DNA of 51,110 nt from Pseudopyrenochaeta lycopersici (taxonomy: Eukaryota; Ascomycota; Dothideomycetes; Pleosporales; Pseudopyrenochaetaceae), in contig NHZP01000122.1 of the NCBI GenBank assembly GCA_003313425.1, forward strand, positions 1 to 51,110, given 5' to 3'. Below, piece after piece: positions 12,700 to 24,258 of this stretch; the stretch's first letter is position 1; each line of letters begins with the position of its first letter. The notes under the pieces were generated by a model, which made no database searches, had not been told where the DNA came from, and was given only the letters and a program-made list of their open reading frames with translations. Position numbers and translations under genes: made by a program.

Positions 12700-15001
12700 C
12701 TATAGTCCGGAAAGCCCATTGTCATCGCTTTCTACTTCGGCTGTGATATTGCCAGGATCTTCTGCCGGTATGTAGAGTGTCTGGATAAGCCCGTTCTTAT
12801 TCCAATTACCCAGAACCTCTGTCATCTCCACAATCCATGCTCCTAGCCTAGCTCTGTCCCATGAGATAGTTCTCCGTACGCCTGAGAAGACGCGCTCGGC
12901 TTCATCAGACATTGGAGGAATAGAAAGGATATCCATCGCCATTTGATGAAGCCGAGGGTATTCTAGTCGCTGCTCCTCTTTACACCACCACTCCAAAGGA
13001 GAGCAAGTGATCTTACAAGGCTTTGCGTTCACAAATTTCTCGAATTCATCCTCCTCTTCCTCCTCTTCCATAACGTCAAGCTCCGCCGCAAGCCTCTCAA
13101 ATTTTGAGAGTTCTGGTTGTGAATTATCCGCCTCCTTCTGCGACTTTAGAAGAGGCAGATCCTTATAATTTGCCCAAATCTCTCTTGCGGTAGTAAGGGC
13201 CGGTTCTCTCCAGGAGGATACCCAATTGATATCAATATACTTGAGGCGGCGTCGGGGATGGAGGAGGAGGGCTGTGGTATAGGCAGGCGCTTCGTCAGAG
13301 GATTTGTAATACTTGTCAAGGACATACCACCCCATATTAATGGAGTTGACTATATGGGAGTTGTTTTTATATTGAATCTACTTAAGATTAGCAGTATAAA
13401 TAAGTTTTTTATCAGCAACATACCTTTGCTTCCTCGTAGTGTTTAAAGAGGATATCCATTGTCCAGAGAGCTTGGTCAAGCGATGACCAGTTAGCTTCCT
13501 GTGTAAGTGTTGCTTGATTAAATGGCTGTAAGAATTCAAGAGTCATTGTAAGAGTCTCCCAATCTTCCGCAGAAAGAACAGCGCCACCAAGGGCTCTATG
13601 ATGCTTTTGACAGAACTTATTCAAAGCATCCTGCTTCTCAACGGCCAATGCAATCAACTTGTACCAGGAGTTCCAGCGTGTTGCGTTATCGATGCCCAGA
13701 AGCTTCCCAGCAAGTGCCTCCCACTCATCAGTCAATATAGTGGAGGAGCGAATATAGACAGCGATACCATGGAGGCTCCCAAGCGCTCCATTGGACTGCC
13801 ACCTAGCCTCGTTAAGGAGTCGCATTCTTTTGCCTTTCTTGTCGCCTCTCTTCTCACGAAGCTGCTCTTGCAATGCTTCAACCACAGTGATATCTGACTC
13901 CTCTTTTGCAGCCTCAATGGCAGCCTCAAGGGCTTCTACTGTAGTTGCAAAGAGGAAGGCATCAAGAGATAGATTGATTATATGACCGCTGCATCGAATC
14001 CGCCTCTTTTTTGCATTGAATAACACCCCAATTTTTGTAAGAGCATTTGCAATAGCCCTACAACAAGTGTCGTTACTGGAAGCATTATCCCCAATAATAT
14101 AGCCTGTCTTCTCCGTAACCTCATAGGCTTGTATTGTCTCGAGAATATGCCTTGCCATCGTCTCGCCGCTGTGAGAGAAGCGACACTGTGGGAGGGAGAG
14201 GAGAGCTTTGCGGAGGGTGTAGTCGTGTCCAACGAATTGCGCGCAGATGCCAAGGAATGATTTCCGGTTTGCCGATGACCAGAGATCGATAGAGTAGTGG
14301 ATTTGAGACTTTGCCCTGTGTAGGCGCTCCTTAATGGTAGCGTAGTGTGTTTTAAAGCTTCGCTCAATGTGGACAGGTATAGTAGTGTGTGACTCGATAA
14401 GTAGGTTTTCGACCTCTGGATTAACTGCCATTAGGAGCGCTTGGTATTCTGGCCATTCAACACAGTTGAAAGGCAAGCGGCGGCGAGTAACAAGCTGGAT
14501 TTGTGCCTCGTAGAAGGCGTCTTTGTTAAGCGCCTTCGTAAGAACCTCCTCCACATCCTCGGTATTCTTCTCTACCTGCTTCTTTACCGACATTTGAAGG
14601 GCTGCTTGGAGAGAGACTTGCCGTACTTTCTTTCCCTTCGGCTCTTCAACATCAACGTAGACTTGATGTAGATTCGCCATATGAGTCCTAGCGTTAGTGG
14701 TAATAGCAGTAGCCCAGGGTTTCCCATAGCCGTCACAGTCCTTACAATACATCAGTGATTGCCCTGACTTATCGCGCATTGCCTCATCATTCTCTGGCTT
14801 CCGAAAGTGTGTCCATATATCAGCAGCACGCCTCTTTCTTGACTTTACGTCCTCACGGCTACGGTCAGGTCGATGTGGTTTGTCATTGAGGAAGCGCCAT
14901 GGGCTAGGAGAGGCTCTGGAGGAAGGCGTAGTGGGTAGAGAGGGTGTGGATGAGGAGGAAGGAGGTCGGATAGGCCGACCTTGGGAGTTCTGGGAGGCCA
15001 T
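12700..15001 (-). CDS. hAT transposase (BED finger, RNase H-like core, hATC dimerisation domain)
   Basis: The CDS starts at ATG 15001 (MASQNSQGRPIRPP). The frame is open further up but that part is hydrophobic low-complexity sequence from the element end. A 46-nt intron at 13378-13423 (GTATGT...AAGTAG, phase 0) joins 526 and 225 codons into 751 aa. A BED-type zinc finger lies at about 61-112, with C86, C89, H107 and H112, after a basic NLS-like run (SRKRR). The central RNase H-like region includes YSIDLWSS and GDNASSNDTCC. The C-terminal hATC dimerisation domain has the classic PLEWW, YPRLHQMAMDILSIPPMSDE and AERVFSGVRRTISWDRARL blocks. The protein cuts and pastes the element in the nucleus. 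No stop or frameshift is seen, so it could be active. Confidence 0.92.
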
Positions 15002-15199
15002 AACGTTGTAGAATGGTTTATGGCGGTGGTTGTGGAGCATGCAGCAGAGAGATAAACCGGTAGATACCCTGGGATTTGCACGCAAAAGGTGCAAAAAAGG
15101 AAAACGCGAAAGGACGCGAAAGGGCGCGGAAGAACACCAAAAAAGGCGAAAAAAGGCGAAAAAAGCAAAAAGGTGGTGAGAAGTGGGTGTGCACGTGCC

Positions 15200-15300
15200 C
15201 TTATCAATACTTATCAATATTGAATTGATAACGATATCCCATATTGATATTGCCTACTTGGATGAATATTGATATTGATTGATAAGAACATTGATAAGCA
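15200..15300. repeat. hAT subterminal repeats (right)
   Basis: Multiple TTATCAATA / ATATTGATATTGA units mirroring the cluster near the left end. Their density between the transposase gene and the inverted repeat marks this as the probable transposase-binding and promoter region. Confidence 0.65.
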
Positions 15301-17656
15301 CATATTGCCGACAAGTCTGCTCGCCATGCTGCTCGCATCTCTCCTAGTCTTCACCTTCTTGATCGCTATCGATGCCACCAGTGTCGTCCTTGCCGTTTCA
15401 GTAAGGCTTCTTCTGTGCAACTCATATACGCAATCAATACCTAACAGATACACGACAGACAATCACCACAGACCTCGATGGCAATGCTACCGAAAGCTTT
15501 TGGATCGGAGCATCTTATTTGCTTGCCATGTGCATGTCACTGCCCATCCTGTCCAGACTGTCTAATGTATTCGACCGTAAAAGTGTTATCCTGGCATCCA
15601 TAATGATGCTTGGTGTCGGCTCACTGGTCTGCGAAAGTGCCGACACAATAGCCCTATTACTGATAGGGCGTATCGTTCAAGGCCTTGGTGCTGGTGGGCT
15701 CACGGTGCTTTCTTATGCGTTGTATGGAGATTTGGAGCCTCAAGACGGACTCAAGTTCTTGACCGCAATTAGTCTTTTCATTGCCGCCGGGACAGTTTGC
15801 GGACCTCTCATTGGTGCTGCCCTGAGCCATGGCAATCACTGGGTAAGTCCGCTCTGGAGGAGCCGACACGTCGAGCTAACAGCTACACCAGCGCTGGATC
15901 TTTCGCTTGAACGTTCCTTTGTGTGTGGTGCTCGGGGTGCTCGTGTACAATGCGGGCGACGTCGAAAAGCGAGTCTCCAGTGCTGCAAAGCTATCAGACA
16001 TAAGCCTGATCGCTGTTGCACTTTTCATCTCATCAATCGTTCCTCTGCTTGTAGGCCTGAGTCTTGCTGGTAGCCTCTACAAGTGGACAGACTGGCAGGT
16101 GATAGTCCCGGTTACTTCTGGAAGTATTTCTCTTCTGCTGCTCGTAGGCAAGGAGCTCATCCCAAATGAAGCCCGGTTGCCCTTTGGAAGCAGGATTGTC
16201 TCCAGCAAGCCATTGCTGGGGCTGAGGCGGCTCAGGAATTTGCACGGCGCAGCCACATTTGGAGGTGCAATGTTTCTCGGAGTGCTTGTCAGTCATCCTT
16301 TATACGCCACAACTACCCAGCCCTAACCAAGTACAGATGTATGCGTTGCTCTTCTTCCTACCCATCTACTACAGAGTCATCAAGGAGCAGTCCACGATCG
16401 CCACAGGCCTGCTTTTGCTTCCACAGACCGTCCTGATGGCGCCGTGTGCTGGTGTGGTACTTGCCCTCGTTACGGTGTTCCGTCTGTCGTACCGATGGAC
16501 GATCTTGCTGGGCTGGGTTTGCACTACGTGCGGTGTCGGCCTGCTGGCTTTGCTTGGCGCCGACAGGACGGTCGCGTTTGATATCCTGCTCAATCTGCTC
16601 TCTGGATTTGGCATCGGGATTCTTCTGCCAGCCTTGGCGCTCAGCGCCAAAGACAGCACGGACAGCGCAGATGCTCTTGAAGCACCGACGGTTCTGGTCT
16701 TCATGCGCTATCTAGGCAGCGCTTCGGGCTTGGTTGCTGTCGGACTTGTGTTCCAACGCGTGTTGCGGGACAATCTAGGGTCAACCAAATTCAAGAGTGA
16801 AGCTGACGAGATGACCAAGTATGCCACCACACTTATGTACTCGATTCGCGAGATGTCAAGTTCTCAAGACAAGCGGATTTTGATAGATGCGATCGAGACG
16901 ACGCTGCGTACCATCTGGCTAGCATTGTCGGTTGTTTCTTTCGCAGTGCTTGTGCTAAACTGCATCATGGTTGTGGTTACCATGAGGCAGAAGTCAAAGC
17001 CAACCAGCCAAATTTCCGAACCAGGCGTCGACAGTGCTCCAAAGCTGGTGCTAGAGACAGTGTCGGAGCCCGATTGTTCTTGGCTTGGTAAAGGCGACCT
17101 CAAAGCCTTCCTGGACAACCCTGTACGTCTTAACCACGCGCCTAACGAGACTACAAGAGCGTGAAGGAACGGCTTGCGATGCCTAAGCATGTGGACGGCT
17201 TAGCGACCAAGGGCGATATTAGATGTGGATCTGTTGGGAAAATGTGGCCTAGCATTGAGCCATAAGAGACTGTTTGTGGGGAAGAGGCAGCGGTGTTCCC
17301 GCACGCCGATTTACAAGTCCGCGAAACGTATAACTTACTCCAACCATTCGACTATCATTCTTTCTTTGAGATTAGATAGAACTTAATGGCAACGCATTTA
17401 GGCGAGTCACATCTGTTGCCTGGTTTTTGCCATTTTTTTTAATTCTCGAGTTCACATGCACCGTCTTGCGGAGCTGCGCTGAGCTGTGACGGGGACGGAG
17501 TAGGCTTAATCAATGCGATACTGTCACAGTCGAGCGCCTAGTAGCATCAACATCAATGGAGGCGAAATCAATACATTTAGCTAACGTTAAGTCAAACACA
17601 GCACGCAAACACTGCAGGATTACGCCGACAACCAGCCAGAGCCCACCAATGCAACC

Positions 17657-18781
17657 TTACAAGGTCTCATTCTTTACTTCCTGTGCAAGCAAAGCTTGGA
17701 CCCAAGCAGCCTGCATTGTCTCGAACCCATTAAGGACGTCAGAAAAGAGGATATCGACCTTCTCCAGGAGCTGCCACGTCCGACCTTCTGGACACATTGG
17801 AGGCATCTTTCTAACCTTCCGTCTCCTCGTTGATTCCAAGTATTCTCGGTACATTTCTGGCTGTCGTTCCTGCAGGATTGGATCAAAGTCTTTCCTTAAG
17901 CCGCCAGCTGCAAGAAAGCCACTCGAGCTACTCCGAATCGGCCCTCTGTAATCATAGCCTGCTTCTTTCCTTTTTTGGTATAACTTCTCTGCTTTGTCCT
18001 CGTCTTTGAGTCTCAGAAATACGGTAATATAGTATACGGTCTTGTGTTTTGAGTGGTACATAATCGCATCGACAACCTGGTAGTCAGTAATAACATTTAG
18101 CGTGTTTTGGCCCCTACACTCCGCCAAGAAATCTCGATCAACTCTGGCATGCAGTCCGTGACCATAGTCATCATCTTGGAAGGAGGCTTCTCCCTGGATC
18201 TGCTTTTGTTGAATCTGAGCCCATGTCACGAATTCATGCAGTCCGCTTTGGGCTTGGACGATGCAATGGGTACCGCCCGTCACTTGCTGGCAGTGGGTCT
18301 GCCTGCAGCTCAGAATGCTTTTCGCTATGATTCTGTAGTCCGAGGGTGGGTTGAGCTTAGGATTTTCTTCGTCGACAGCCATTTGAAAGCCATGGCTTTC
18401 GGTCTGTGACGCAGACATCACGACGTTGGAGGTACCGAAATCCAATATATGGCCCGGCTCCTCAGATGCTACAAGGGTGCCTTCTTCACACTGCTGGTAT
18501 TCCAGACTCGAAGCAGACATTTCAGGCACTGTACATAACATCATTGCATCTTTCTTAGCCTTGTTCTTTGTGGCTATGGCTTTGTTCACCGAGTTTTGGA
18601 GCGCTTTTGGTCCAATGGCGATTTTCGACGGCCACTTCGATTCTCTAGCAGATGATGCCCTCTTGGTACTGTGCGTCCCAGTTGAAATAGTAGTCTTCTT
18701 GGCGCTTCTTCCCATGACCTGTTGATTTCTGTTGTCACGGAACGATGCTATGTCTCGAGTGATTCTAGGGAATCGTCCCAA
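17657..18781 (-). CDS. Hypothetical protein, single exon
   Basis: An uninterrupted 374-codon frame from ATG 18781. The N-terminus is basic (ITRDIASFRDNRNQ, KRASSARESKWPSK) and probably disordered up to residue 130. The C-terminal 200 residues look folded, with YYITVFLRLKDEDKAEKLYQ, KEAGYDYRGPIRSSSSGFLA and a final helix (LLEKVDILFSDVLNGFETMQ). No catalytic motif, signal peptide or membrane segment. It converges with the MFS gene, whose stop is at 17164. I do not recognise the family; the long frame makes a real gene likely. Confidence 0.7.
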   Translation of the reverse strand: MGRFPRITRDIASFRDNRNQQVMGRSAKKTTISTGTHSTKRASSARESKWPSKIAIGPKALQNSVNKAIATKNKAKKDAMMLCTVPEMSASSLEYQQCEEGTLVASEEPGHILDFGTSNVVMSASQTESHGFQMAVDEENPKLNPPSDYRIIAKSILSCRQTHCQQVTGGTHCIVQAQSGLHEFVTWAQIQQKQIQGEASFQDDDYGHGLHARVDRDFLAECRGQNTLNVITDYQVVDAIMYHSKHKTVYYITVFLRLKDEDKAEKLYQKRKEAGYDYRGPIRSSSSGFLAAGGLRKDFDPILQERQPEMYREYLESTRRRKVRKMPPMCPEGRTWQLLEKVDILFSDVLNGFETMQAAWVQALLAQEVKNETL

Positions 18782-19389
18782 CTTCTGAACTTGGACTGCT
18801 CTCGTGGTTGAATATTTCCTCCTCCGTACAGTTGCAAGTATGCTGCTGTGCGAACCTTCTTATAGAGTATGTTCGAGTGTTGCTTGCTGCTGATGCTAGG
18901 ATAAGTTGCACTTTCAGATTATCTCACAACGTGACACAACATTATGCTCAAAGACGTCATGCAATCATATAATTACATGTGCATGAATCAGCATAAGCAC
19001 ACACGATGTTGCGATATTTGTACATCCACAGATCCCTGTAATAGCACGTGTTAAGCGTAGCCGTAAGACATTCGACGTGCTGATACTAGACTTGTCAGAA
19101 TTGTGAGATAACTGCCAATCTCTGAGAGACTAATGTATCGATGCTCCTGTAGACCTGACGTGCTCTGAGTTTTCTGGGTGGGCGTCCATTTGGATATACG
19201 TTGTTTATGTACCCTGATGCGTCACAACCATTGACTTCTTCTTAGTGAATATTTACCTCCTTGCAAAAGGTCTCTAAACAAACGGGTTCACGGACGCCAA
19301 GTAGGCAACGTTTTCCAGTAATCTCTATCTTCAATAGCACTTGTTTTCGAGTTGCTTGTTAGCGTTCGTCATTTGTGGTAAGTCCGACT
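18782..19389. other. Intergenic, divergent promoter region
   Basis: Lies between the minus-strand gene starting at 18781 and the plus-strand gene starting at 19390. No open frame of note. It should hold both promoters; I see no distinctive operator or repeat. Confidence 0.5.
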
Positions 19390-21356
19390 ATGTCGGGTCA
19401 AGATGATCTGGGTGGCATTGAAAACGAGCCTTGTGGCAGAGAAGAATGGTACTGCCCTCAATCTTGCTACACTGTGCTTCCTGATGACCAGTCTATAGCT
19501 TGGCCAACCTCGTGAGAATCCGTGATCTCCAGAAGAACCAGGATGAGTTGTGGGCTCGATTGGTTGACCTCTCCAAAACCGAAACGGAGCTGGCTGAGCA
19601 GGTCAAGTCCTTGGAATGCATCGTAAGTTGCCCCACCAGCAGTCTCACCGCTGGGCTAACAAGAACGATAGATTGTCTCTAGGAGCAAGAGGATCGGAGA
19701 ATTGGAACATCAAGTGAAAAGCTACAACGAGGAATTGTACACTGTTACACGTTGCCATGAGCAGTGCAAGCCTAATCTTGAAGCAGAGAAACAACGCAAT
19801 GAGAGTGAGAAGGTCGACTTGGAAGGCCAGATTGCAGCCCTCCTAGAGACGAACACAAAGCTGCTAAGCAGGCTAGCCGGAGACCGCCAGTCAGTGTCCG
19901 AACACACCAGAATTTCAGCACCTGCGTCTCTTCAATCGTTATCGAGAGACAACGACGAAGACCAAGCAGACACCTCCCCGCCAAGTCCAGGCTCAGTCGC
20001 GACCCCCGAAAGTGAAGCAAACGAGCTACGGCCATCGCTGCAGGCAGAGCTCATGTTGGTGAACTCAAGCGACGCTTCAGAGATAGACTGGTGGGATCAA
20101 GGTTCTAGTGCCGAAGACAACGACCTCATACCGTTGCATGACGAGTACAATGAGATGGCTAGGCAAGACGCCATGGGCCGACTGCCTGATGATGGCGCCC
20201 TAACCGAAGCTGCCTCGCTCACCCGACCTATGGAGCTTTCCTCGAACATCGTAGTCCACAAAGAATCCGCACTTGAAGTTGACCGTAACTGTTGTAATTC
20301 CTGCGTGCGATGTAAGCCGCAGACGAGACACGGGCGCAGGAGGCGAAGGCTAAAATGGAAAAACGCTCTACTTGCACGGCCACGGCGGACTACGCAGGAG
20401 GGCTGTCCGCAGCTAGGTCTACCTGGCGTGAAACTTCGCTGTGGGCATGAAGACTTCAGTCCCTCGGCTCAGCTGGTAATTGCAGACGACATCGCAGATC
20501 GCCTGCCATTTGCTACGACCACGATCCCAGGTAGGCAAACCGCAGAGAAAGCCGTCGTTGGAAAGTGGGACCTACGTTTTGGTAGCAACTCTTGCCTGTC
20601 TCCAAGCACCACGCGTGAATTCGGCGATCCAGAGCGGCGTTGGTGTAGTCCATCCACTCAAAGTCACCTTGCAGCGCATGAGCCCAACGATTCCGGCTCC
20701 TTGGCGGATCAGCACACCTCAAACGAACATACGACGAAGATAAGGCATCCTGATAGCAGAAGCAACTTTGAAGGACCACCACACTCGCACTATAGGTTCA
20801 GAATCGCTGAGAACGGGCGTGACGGGGAAGAAGGTACCAGATTTGACTTTGTCACGTAGCCCGATTATGCTAAGACTGAGTAGCAGGTTGGACACGCAAT
20901 CTAGAATACCACCCACGATCCCGTGATTCGACCCGCGTAAGCCTTATCTCCTTGCACAGTTGCGCCCTCCGACACGAGTTGGTAGATATTGTGGCGGTTG
21001 TGGCAGTTTGTGTCAACGGAGATGAGGACGAAAGCAGTGTCAGGATTTTCCTCAAGGACGAAAGCAGGATCGAAGCGCCCTCTGTTGCAGCTGTCATCTA
21101 TAGATCCCATGTCGCAGCGCTGCCAGAAGCTCGTGTGGGGGATTGCATACTGTTAAAGAGCTTTGCTGTCTGTTTCGACGGCAAGAAAATTCCTTACATT
21201 GAAAGCATAGGTAGCAGTACATGGTATGTATGGGGTGGCGCTGGAGCGCCTGCCTGCCATGAACATTCTATTCAACTCAGCGACGTGCAATCAAAAGAAA
21301 TGCAGCGTCTCTACAAATGGTGGCAATCACAATCCAACACTACACCATTTGTATGA
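19390..21356 (+). CDS. Coiled-coil protein with C-terminal POT1/Telo_bind OB fold
   Basis: Four exons, 19390-19448, 19499-19622, 19672-20833 and 20887-21356, join through introns of 50, 49 and 53 nt to exactly 605 codons (604 aa). Residues about 20-120 form a coiled coil (LQKNQDELWARLVDLSKTE, LEGQIAALLETNTKLLSRLA). Next come a long acidic/Ser-Pro-rich linker and an NLS-like run RHGRRRRRLKWK. The last 150 residues match the Telo_bind (POT1/Cdc13 OB) pattern of fungal proteins: SSVRIFLKDES, VIYRSHVAALPEARVGDCIL, LKSFAV and SSTWYVWGG. Family knowledge: this fold binds single-stranded telomeric G-strand DNA. Whether this is true Pot1 or one of the fungal Telo_bind paralogues is open; canonical Pot1 has OB folds at its N-terminus, here the domain is C-terminal. 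Confidence 0.7.
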
Positions 21357-21585
21357 TAGCTCTTTCGCTCCTTTCCCACGGCCATCCAGTTTGAATTGGT
21401 ACGACCATGTTTTGTAAGGCGTTCTTCATCTTTGCATGGGGGAGGTGTTGTGTACTGAATCCGGGGCAAAACAGGCCGACAGTTATCGTATTTCTTAGCT
21501 GGATAGATAAGGAATGGCTGGGATGACACCAGCACGAGAGACAATTGCAACCATTTTCAGACCTTCTTAGCTGCCAATTACTTGA

Positions 21586-22250
21586 TCAGCCAAACGCAGG
21601 ATTATCGTGGGCGATGCAGTCGTGCGAAATGTCCTATGAAATGTTATCTTTATTTAACTCAAGAAATTGTGCTAGACACACTTACTTGAACCACAACAGA
21701 CCCAGCGCGTACGATTGCGTCATCACCAACCCTGACACCCGTTTCAATAACGCAATTTGGGCCGATATACGCGTTCTGGCCGATGCAGACTTCTTGGGCA
21801 ATTCTCCTGCCGTCGGCTCCTTTCAGAGCTTATTGTCACTTGGAGTCTTGAGGGTTGTAATCGTGGCACGAGCGCCAATCTCAGTGTTCTTTCCGATGAA
21901 GATTTTGGCAGATTCATGGAATATGCAACGGGGTCCGATGACGACGTTGGCAGCGATGGAGAGAAGATATCCGTAGGCGCAATAAAAAGGCGCGGCTACG
22001 TGCACGTTTTCGCCAAGACGATCAATGGTAGCCATGAAACAACGTGCGAATTCGTTCACTGCGATGCTCACATCGGTGTTCGCCGTGTTGTTAAACTGAT
22101 ATACCGCACTCGAGCATTGTGTACGTTCATCTACCAACTGCTTATCGAACGGTAAAAATCGATTGGCCAGTCAGCATTTTCTCTTTTTCGGAATCGCGAA
22201 ACGCTGGCGGCGGTGCATGTTGGATCGGTGATCTTGTAGGAGGTACAATG
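21586..22250 (-). pseudogene. Maltose/galactoside O-acetyltransferase-like, frameshifted
   Basis: The minus strand encodes a Mac domain (FRDSEKEKMLTGQ, PFDKQLVDERTQCSSAVYQF) followed by left-handed beta-helix hexapeptide repeats (GENVHVAAPFYCAYGYLLSI, VVIGPRCIFHESAKIFIGKN, GQNAYIGPNCVIETGVRVGD) and the typical end DISHDCIAHDNPAFG, stop at 21586-21588. The last intron is GTAAGT...TTCATAG. Family role: acetyl-CoA-dependent acetylation of sugars. Two single-base frame breaks are visible: near 21830, where NK and LKG are out of frame, and in the T5 run near 22155, between TGQS and LPFDK. Both could be real decay or sequencing errors. A Pro-rich segment continues upstream in frame to about 22320, as in fungal fusions of this enzyme to other domains; no upstream domain was recognised. 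Confidence 0.75.
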
Positions 22251-22320
22251 GTGTTAGGAGCTGTTGATGGTGGAGGTGGATGTCGTTGTAGTGACGGCGG
22301 TTGCGGTAGCTGCTGCTTAG

Positions 22321-24254
22321 AGCGCTATAAAGACCTTGAACATTGAGCTGTCTCTTGGGATGCTCTGGAGGGTCGTGAGATGGGTGGCAATTGCAAAGAT
22401 GACTGGGAACATGTGCCATACACGGCATGACCACAGAGAGTTCGAACCAAGCAGGACACCTCTAGTCGCTTGAGATTGACTTACACAAGTGGCGCTGGTG
22501 CGTTGGCGAATACCTGGCTCGTGCTCTGTGGCGTGTGGTAGTGAATACCCGGATTTTGCTGCTTACAACGTACTGTAGCTCTTCAAAGAGAGATATGTGG
22601 TGAAGTGGCGCTACCTGCGGCTTATGGGTCGAATTGTCAGAGTGGACATGCTGTGTAGTATGTCCATGAAGATGCAAGACCGCCAATGGGGGGGTCGCTC
22701 TTGCTCATGCCGACCATTGTCACCACAACGACTAGGGGCTAACGAAATGGTATTGAGCTGTTCGCGAGCGCCCTTTGACCGTTCTGAGCTGTAGTTGCGT
22801 GCGAAGTCTTGCACAGCGGTGTATGTCTCGAAGTGCAAATCAAACGTCGGCTATCGACTGGCGCTAACCCCGCTGTTGTTCGCTCCTTTGCTTGAATCGA
22901 AGGTGATACCCTTGCCGCACCAGAGTAACTTGTTTGCATAACCCGTACAAACGAACCCACCTCGTACACAATTGTTACCTATTCACACGTTAAACATCAA
23001 CAGGGTAGAACACTGATTAGAGGATGTCCAAACCTACAGCCAGGTTTTGCTTCATCGCACTTCTTCTTTCGCCTTCCGCATGTGAAACAACCAGTCCTGC
23101 TTCGAGGTGCGTATTGCTATTCGAGGTTAATCTGGTCCACGAAATAGGCTGCCAAAGACGTACCCTTTCCTTATTCTTCAGTATCGCTGGCACGCCCACT
23201 CGGATCACCTGGGATGCGATTGCTTTTTCGAGGCAACCTGAATTGCTCGTAGCATCCATAGACAAGGGTAACACTGATACGTGGCCAATTCAATGGAGCC
23301 CTGTTCACGACGTAGTAATTCTTGGCCTATACTCTGAGGCACCTGGGGAGGTTCAGTGGTCCGTTGACCCTCAGCCTCTAAACCAACTTGACAAGGTAGA
23401 GTCCGATGCTGACTGTTCTCCATGCTGAATATTCCGTTCCCACCCGCAGCTTGGCATGGAATCATACAAGGCGTTCGCGACTAGGTGGCGTCAAACATAA
23501 TCCTCTTCCGTCAATTCCAAGCGTCTCCTCTTTGCGGACTCTTATGAGGCTTGTACCCACTTGGTACAGCAAGGGGATATACAAATGGACGGGAGACGGG
23601 TGCCTGTACTCGAGCAATCGGAACGCAGAGCCTCATGTATTGGCTACTTCCGATGTTGCTGCTACAAGTTCCGCTGGCTTGTGATGTCTCAATGTACGGG
23701 CTCAGATGGTTCCGATCATGGACCGAGGTGGGCGGAGCCACAGAACTCCGCTTTCCCTTCACGCAGTCGATGTGGAACAGAGCTGATCGATGGCGTTTGT
23801 AACACGGGCGATATGTCGAGCGACCTTTGTCCTATGGTCCGTCTACCTGACTGTAGTCGGAGCTTGTGGAATGTGAGCTTTGCGGAATGTTGTGTCGCGA
23901 GCTGCCTTGCCCTGTGGCCCCACCATGCAGTAGGCGTCTTTGGCGATTATAATAGTAGGAGCGGAGATTGAATCAGTCAAAGTCAAGCGTCGTATGCTAC
24001 AATGGTATTTTGACCAAGGGCTTGAACTCGAGATCTGCACCGCTGTGGTCGAGTATCGATTGGGAACCTGAAGCTACAAATGTTCGCGATGTTGTGGTGT
24101 TATGCGTGCTCCATTGCAAGACACCGACGGCTAACCAGCGAGCGCGCTGTTGTGGCGCAAGAATGGAATCGAGCGGTGGGGGGCGCCAGTGATGACAAGT
24201 TAAATGAAAAAGCGAGTGTTCGCTTCTTCTCTGCGGCACGGTTAAGCGTGCAGG
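22321..24254. other. Intergenic, no supported gene
   Basis: Many short competing frames on both strands; none has a domain or convincing splice sites. A 134-codon plus frame at 23024-23428 begins with a weak signal-like stretch (FCFIALLLSPSACETT) but lacks further support. Upstream exons of the acetyltransferase relic could lie at 22320-22840 on the minus strand. Confidence 0.4.
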
Positions 24255-24258
24255 CCAT
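24255..24258. repeat. Target-site duplication CCAT, left
   Basis: CCAT directly precedes the left inverted repeat and is repeated at 37281-37284 directly after the right one. A 4-bp duplication is typical of Ginger-type and some other integrase-like DNA transposons. Confidence 0.8.

Larger units (their letters stand above)
12544..15319 (-). mobile_element. hAT-superfamily DNA transposon, complete
   Basis: A 2776-bp element bounded by 16-bp perfect inverted repeats CAGACTTGTCGGCAAT (12544-12559; complement 15304-15319). The outer CAG...CTG matches the hAT end consensus. An exact 8-bp direct duplication CTCGCCAT (12536-12543 and 15320-15327) is the hAT hallmark. Internally it carries one spliced transposase gene on the minus strand with no visible break, so it may be autonomous. 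It disrupts the MFS gene on the opposite strand. Confidence 0.95.
12524..17164 (+). pseudogene. DHA2-type MFS transporter gene interrupted by a hAT transposon
   Basis: Skipping the hAT element and one target copy, exons 12524-12543 plus 15328-15400, 15459-15842, 15892-16287 and 16337-17164 give 566 aa, all in phase 0, with introns of 58, 49 and 49 nt. Features of a 14-helix drug:H+ antiporter family member: TM1 LVFTFLIAIDATSVVLAVS, motif A-like SNVFDRKSV, GRIVQGLGAGG, motif C-like GPLIGAALSHGNHW and WRWIFRLNVP at the exon 3/4 joint. ATG 12524 is the only ATG upstream in this frame, so the transposon sits after codon 6-8. Known family role: proton-driven export of drugs, toxins or metabolites at the plasma membrane. 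As it stands the gene cannot make a full product unless the element is excised or an internal promoter and start are used. Outside the insertion I see no stop or frameshift, so the insertion is probably recent. Confidence 0.8.
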
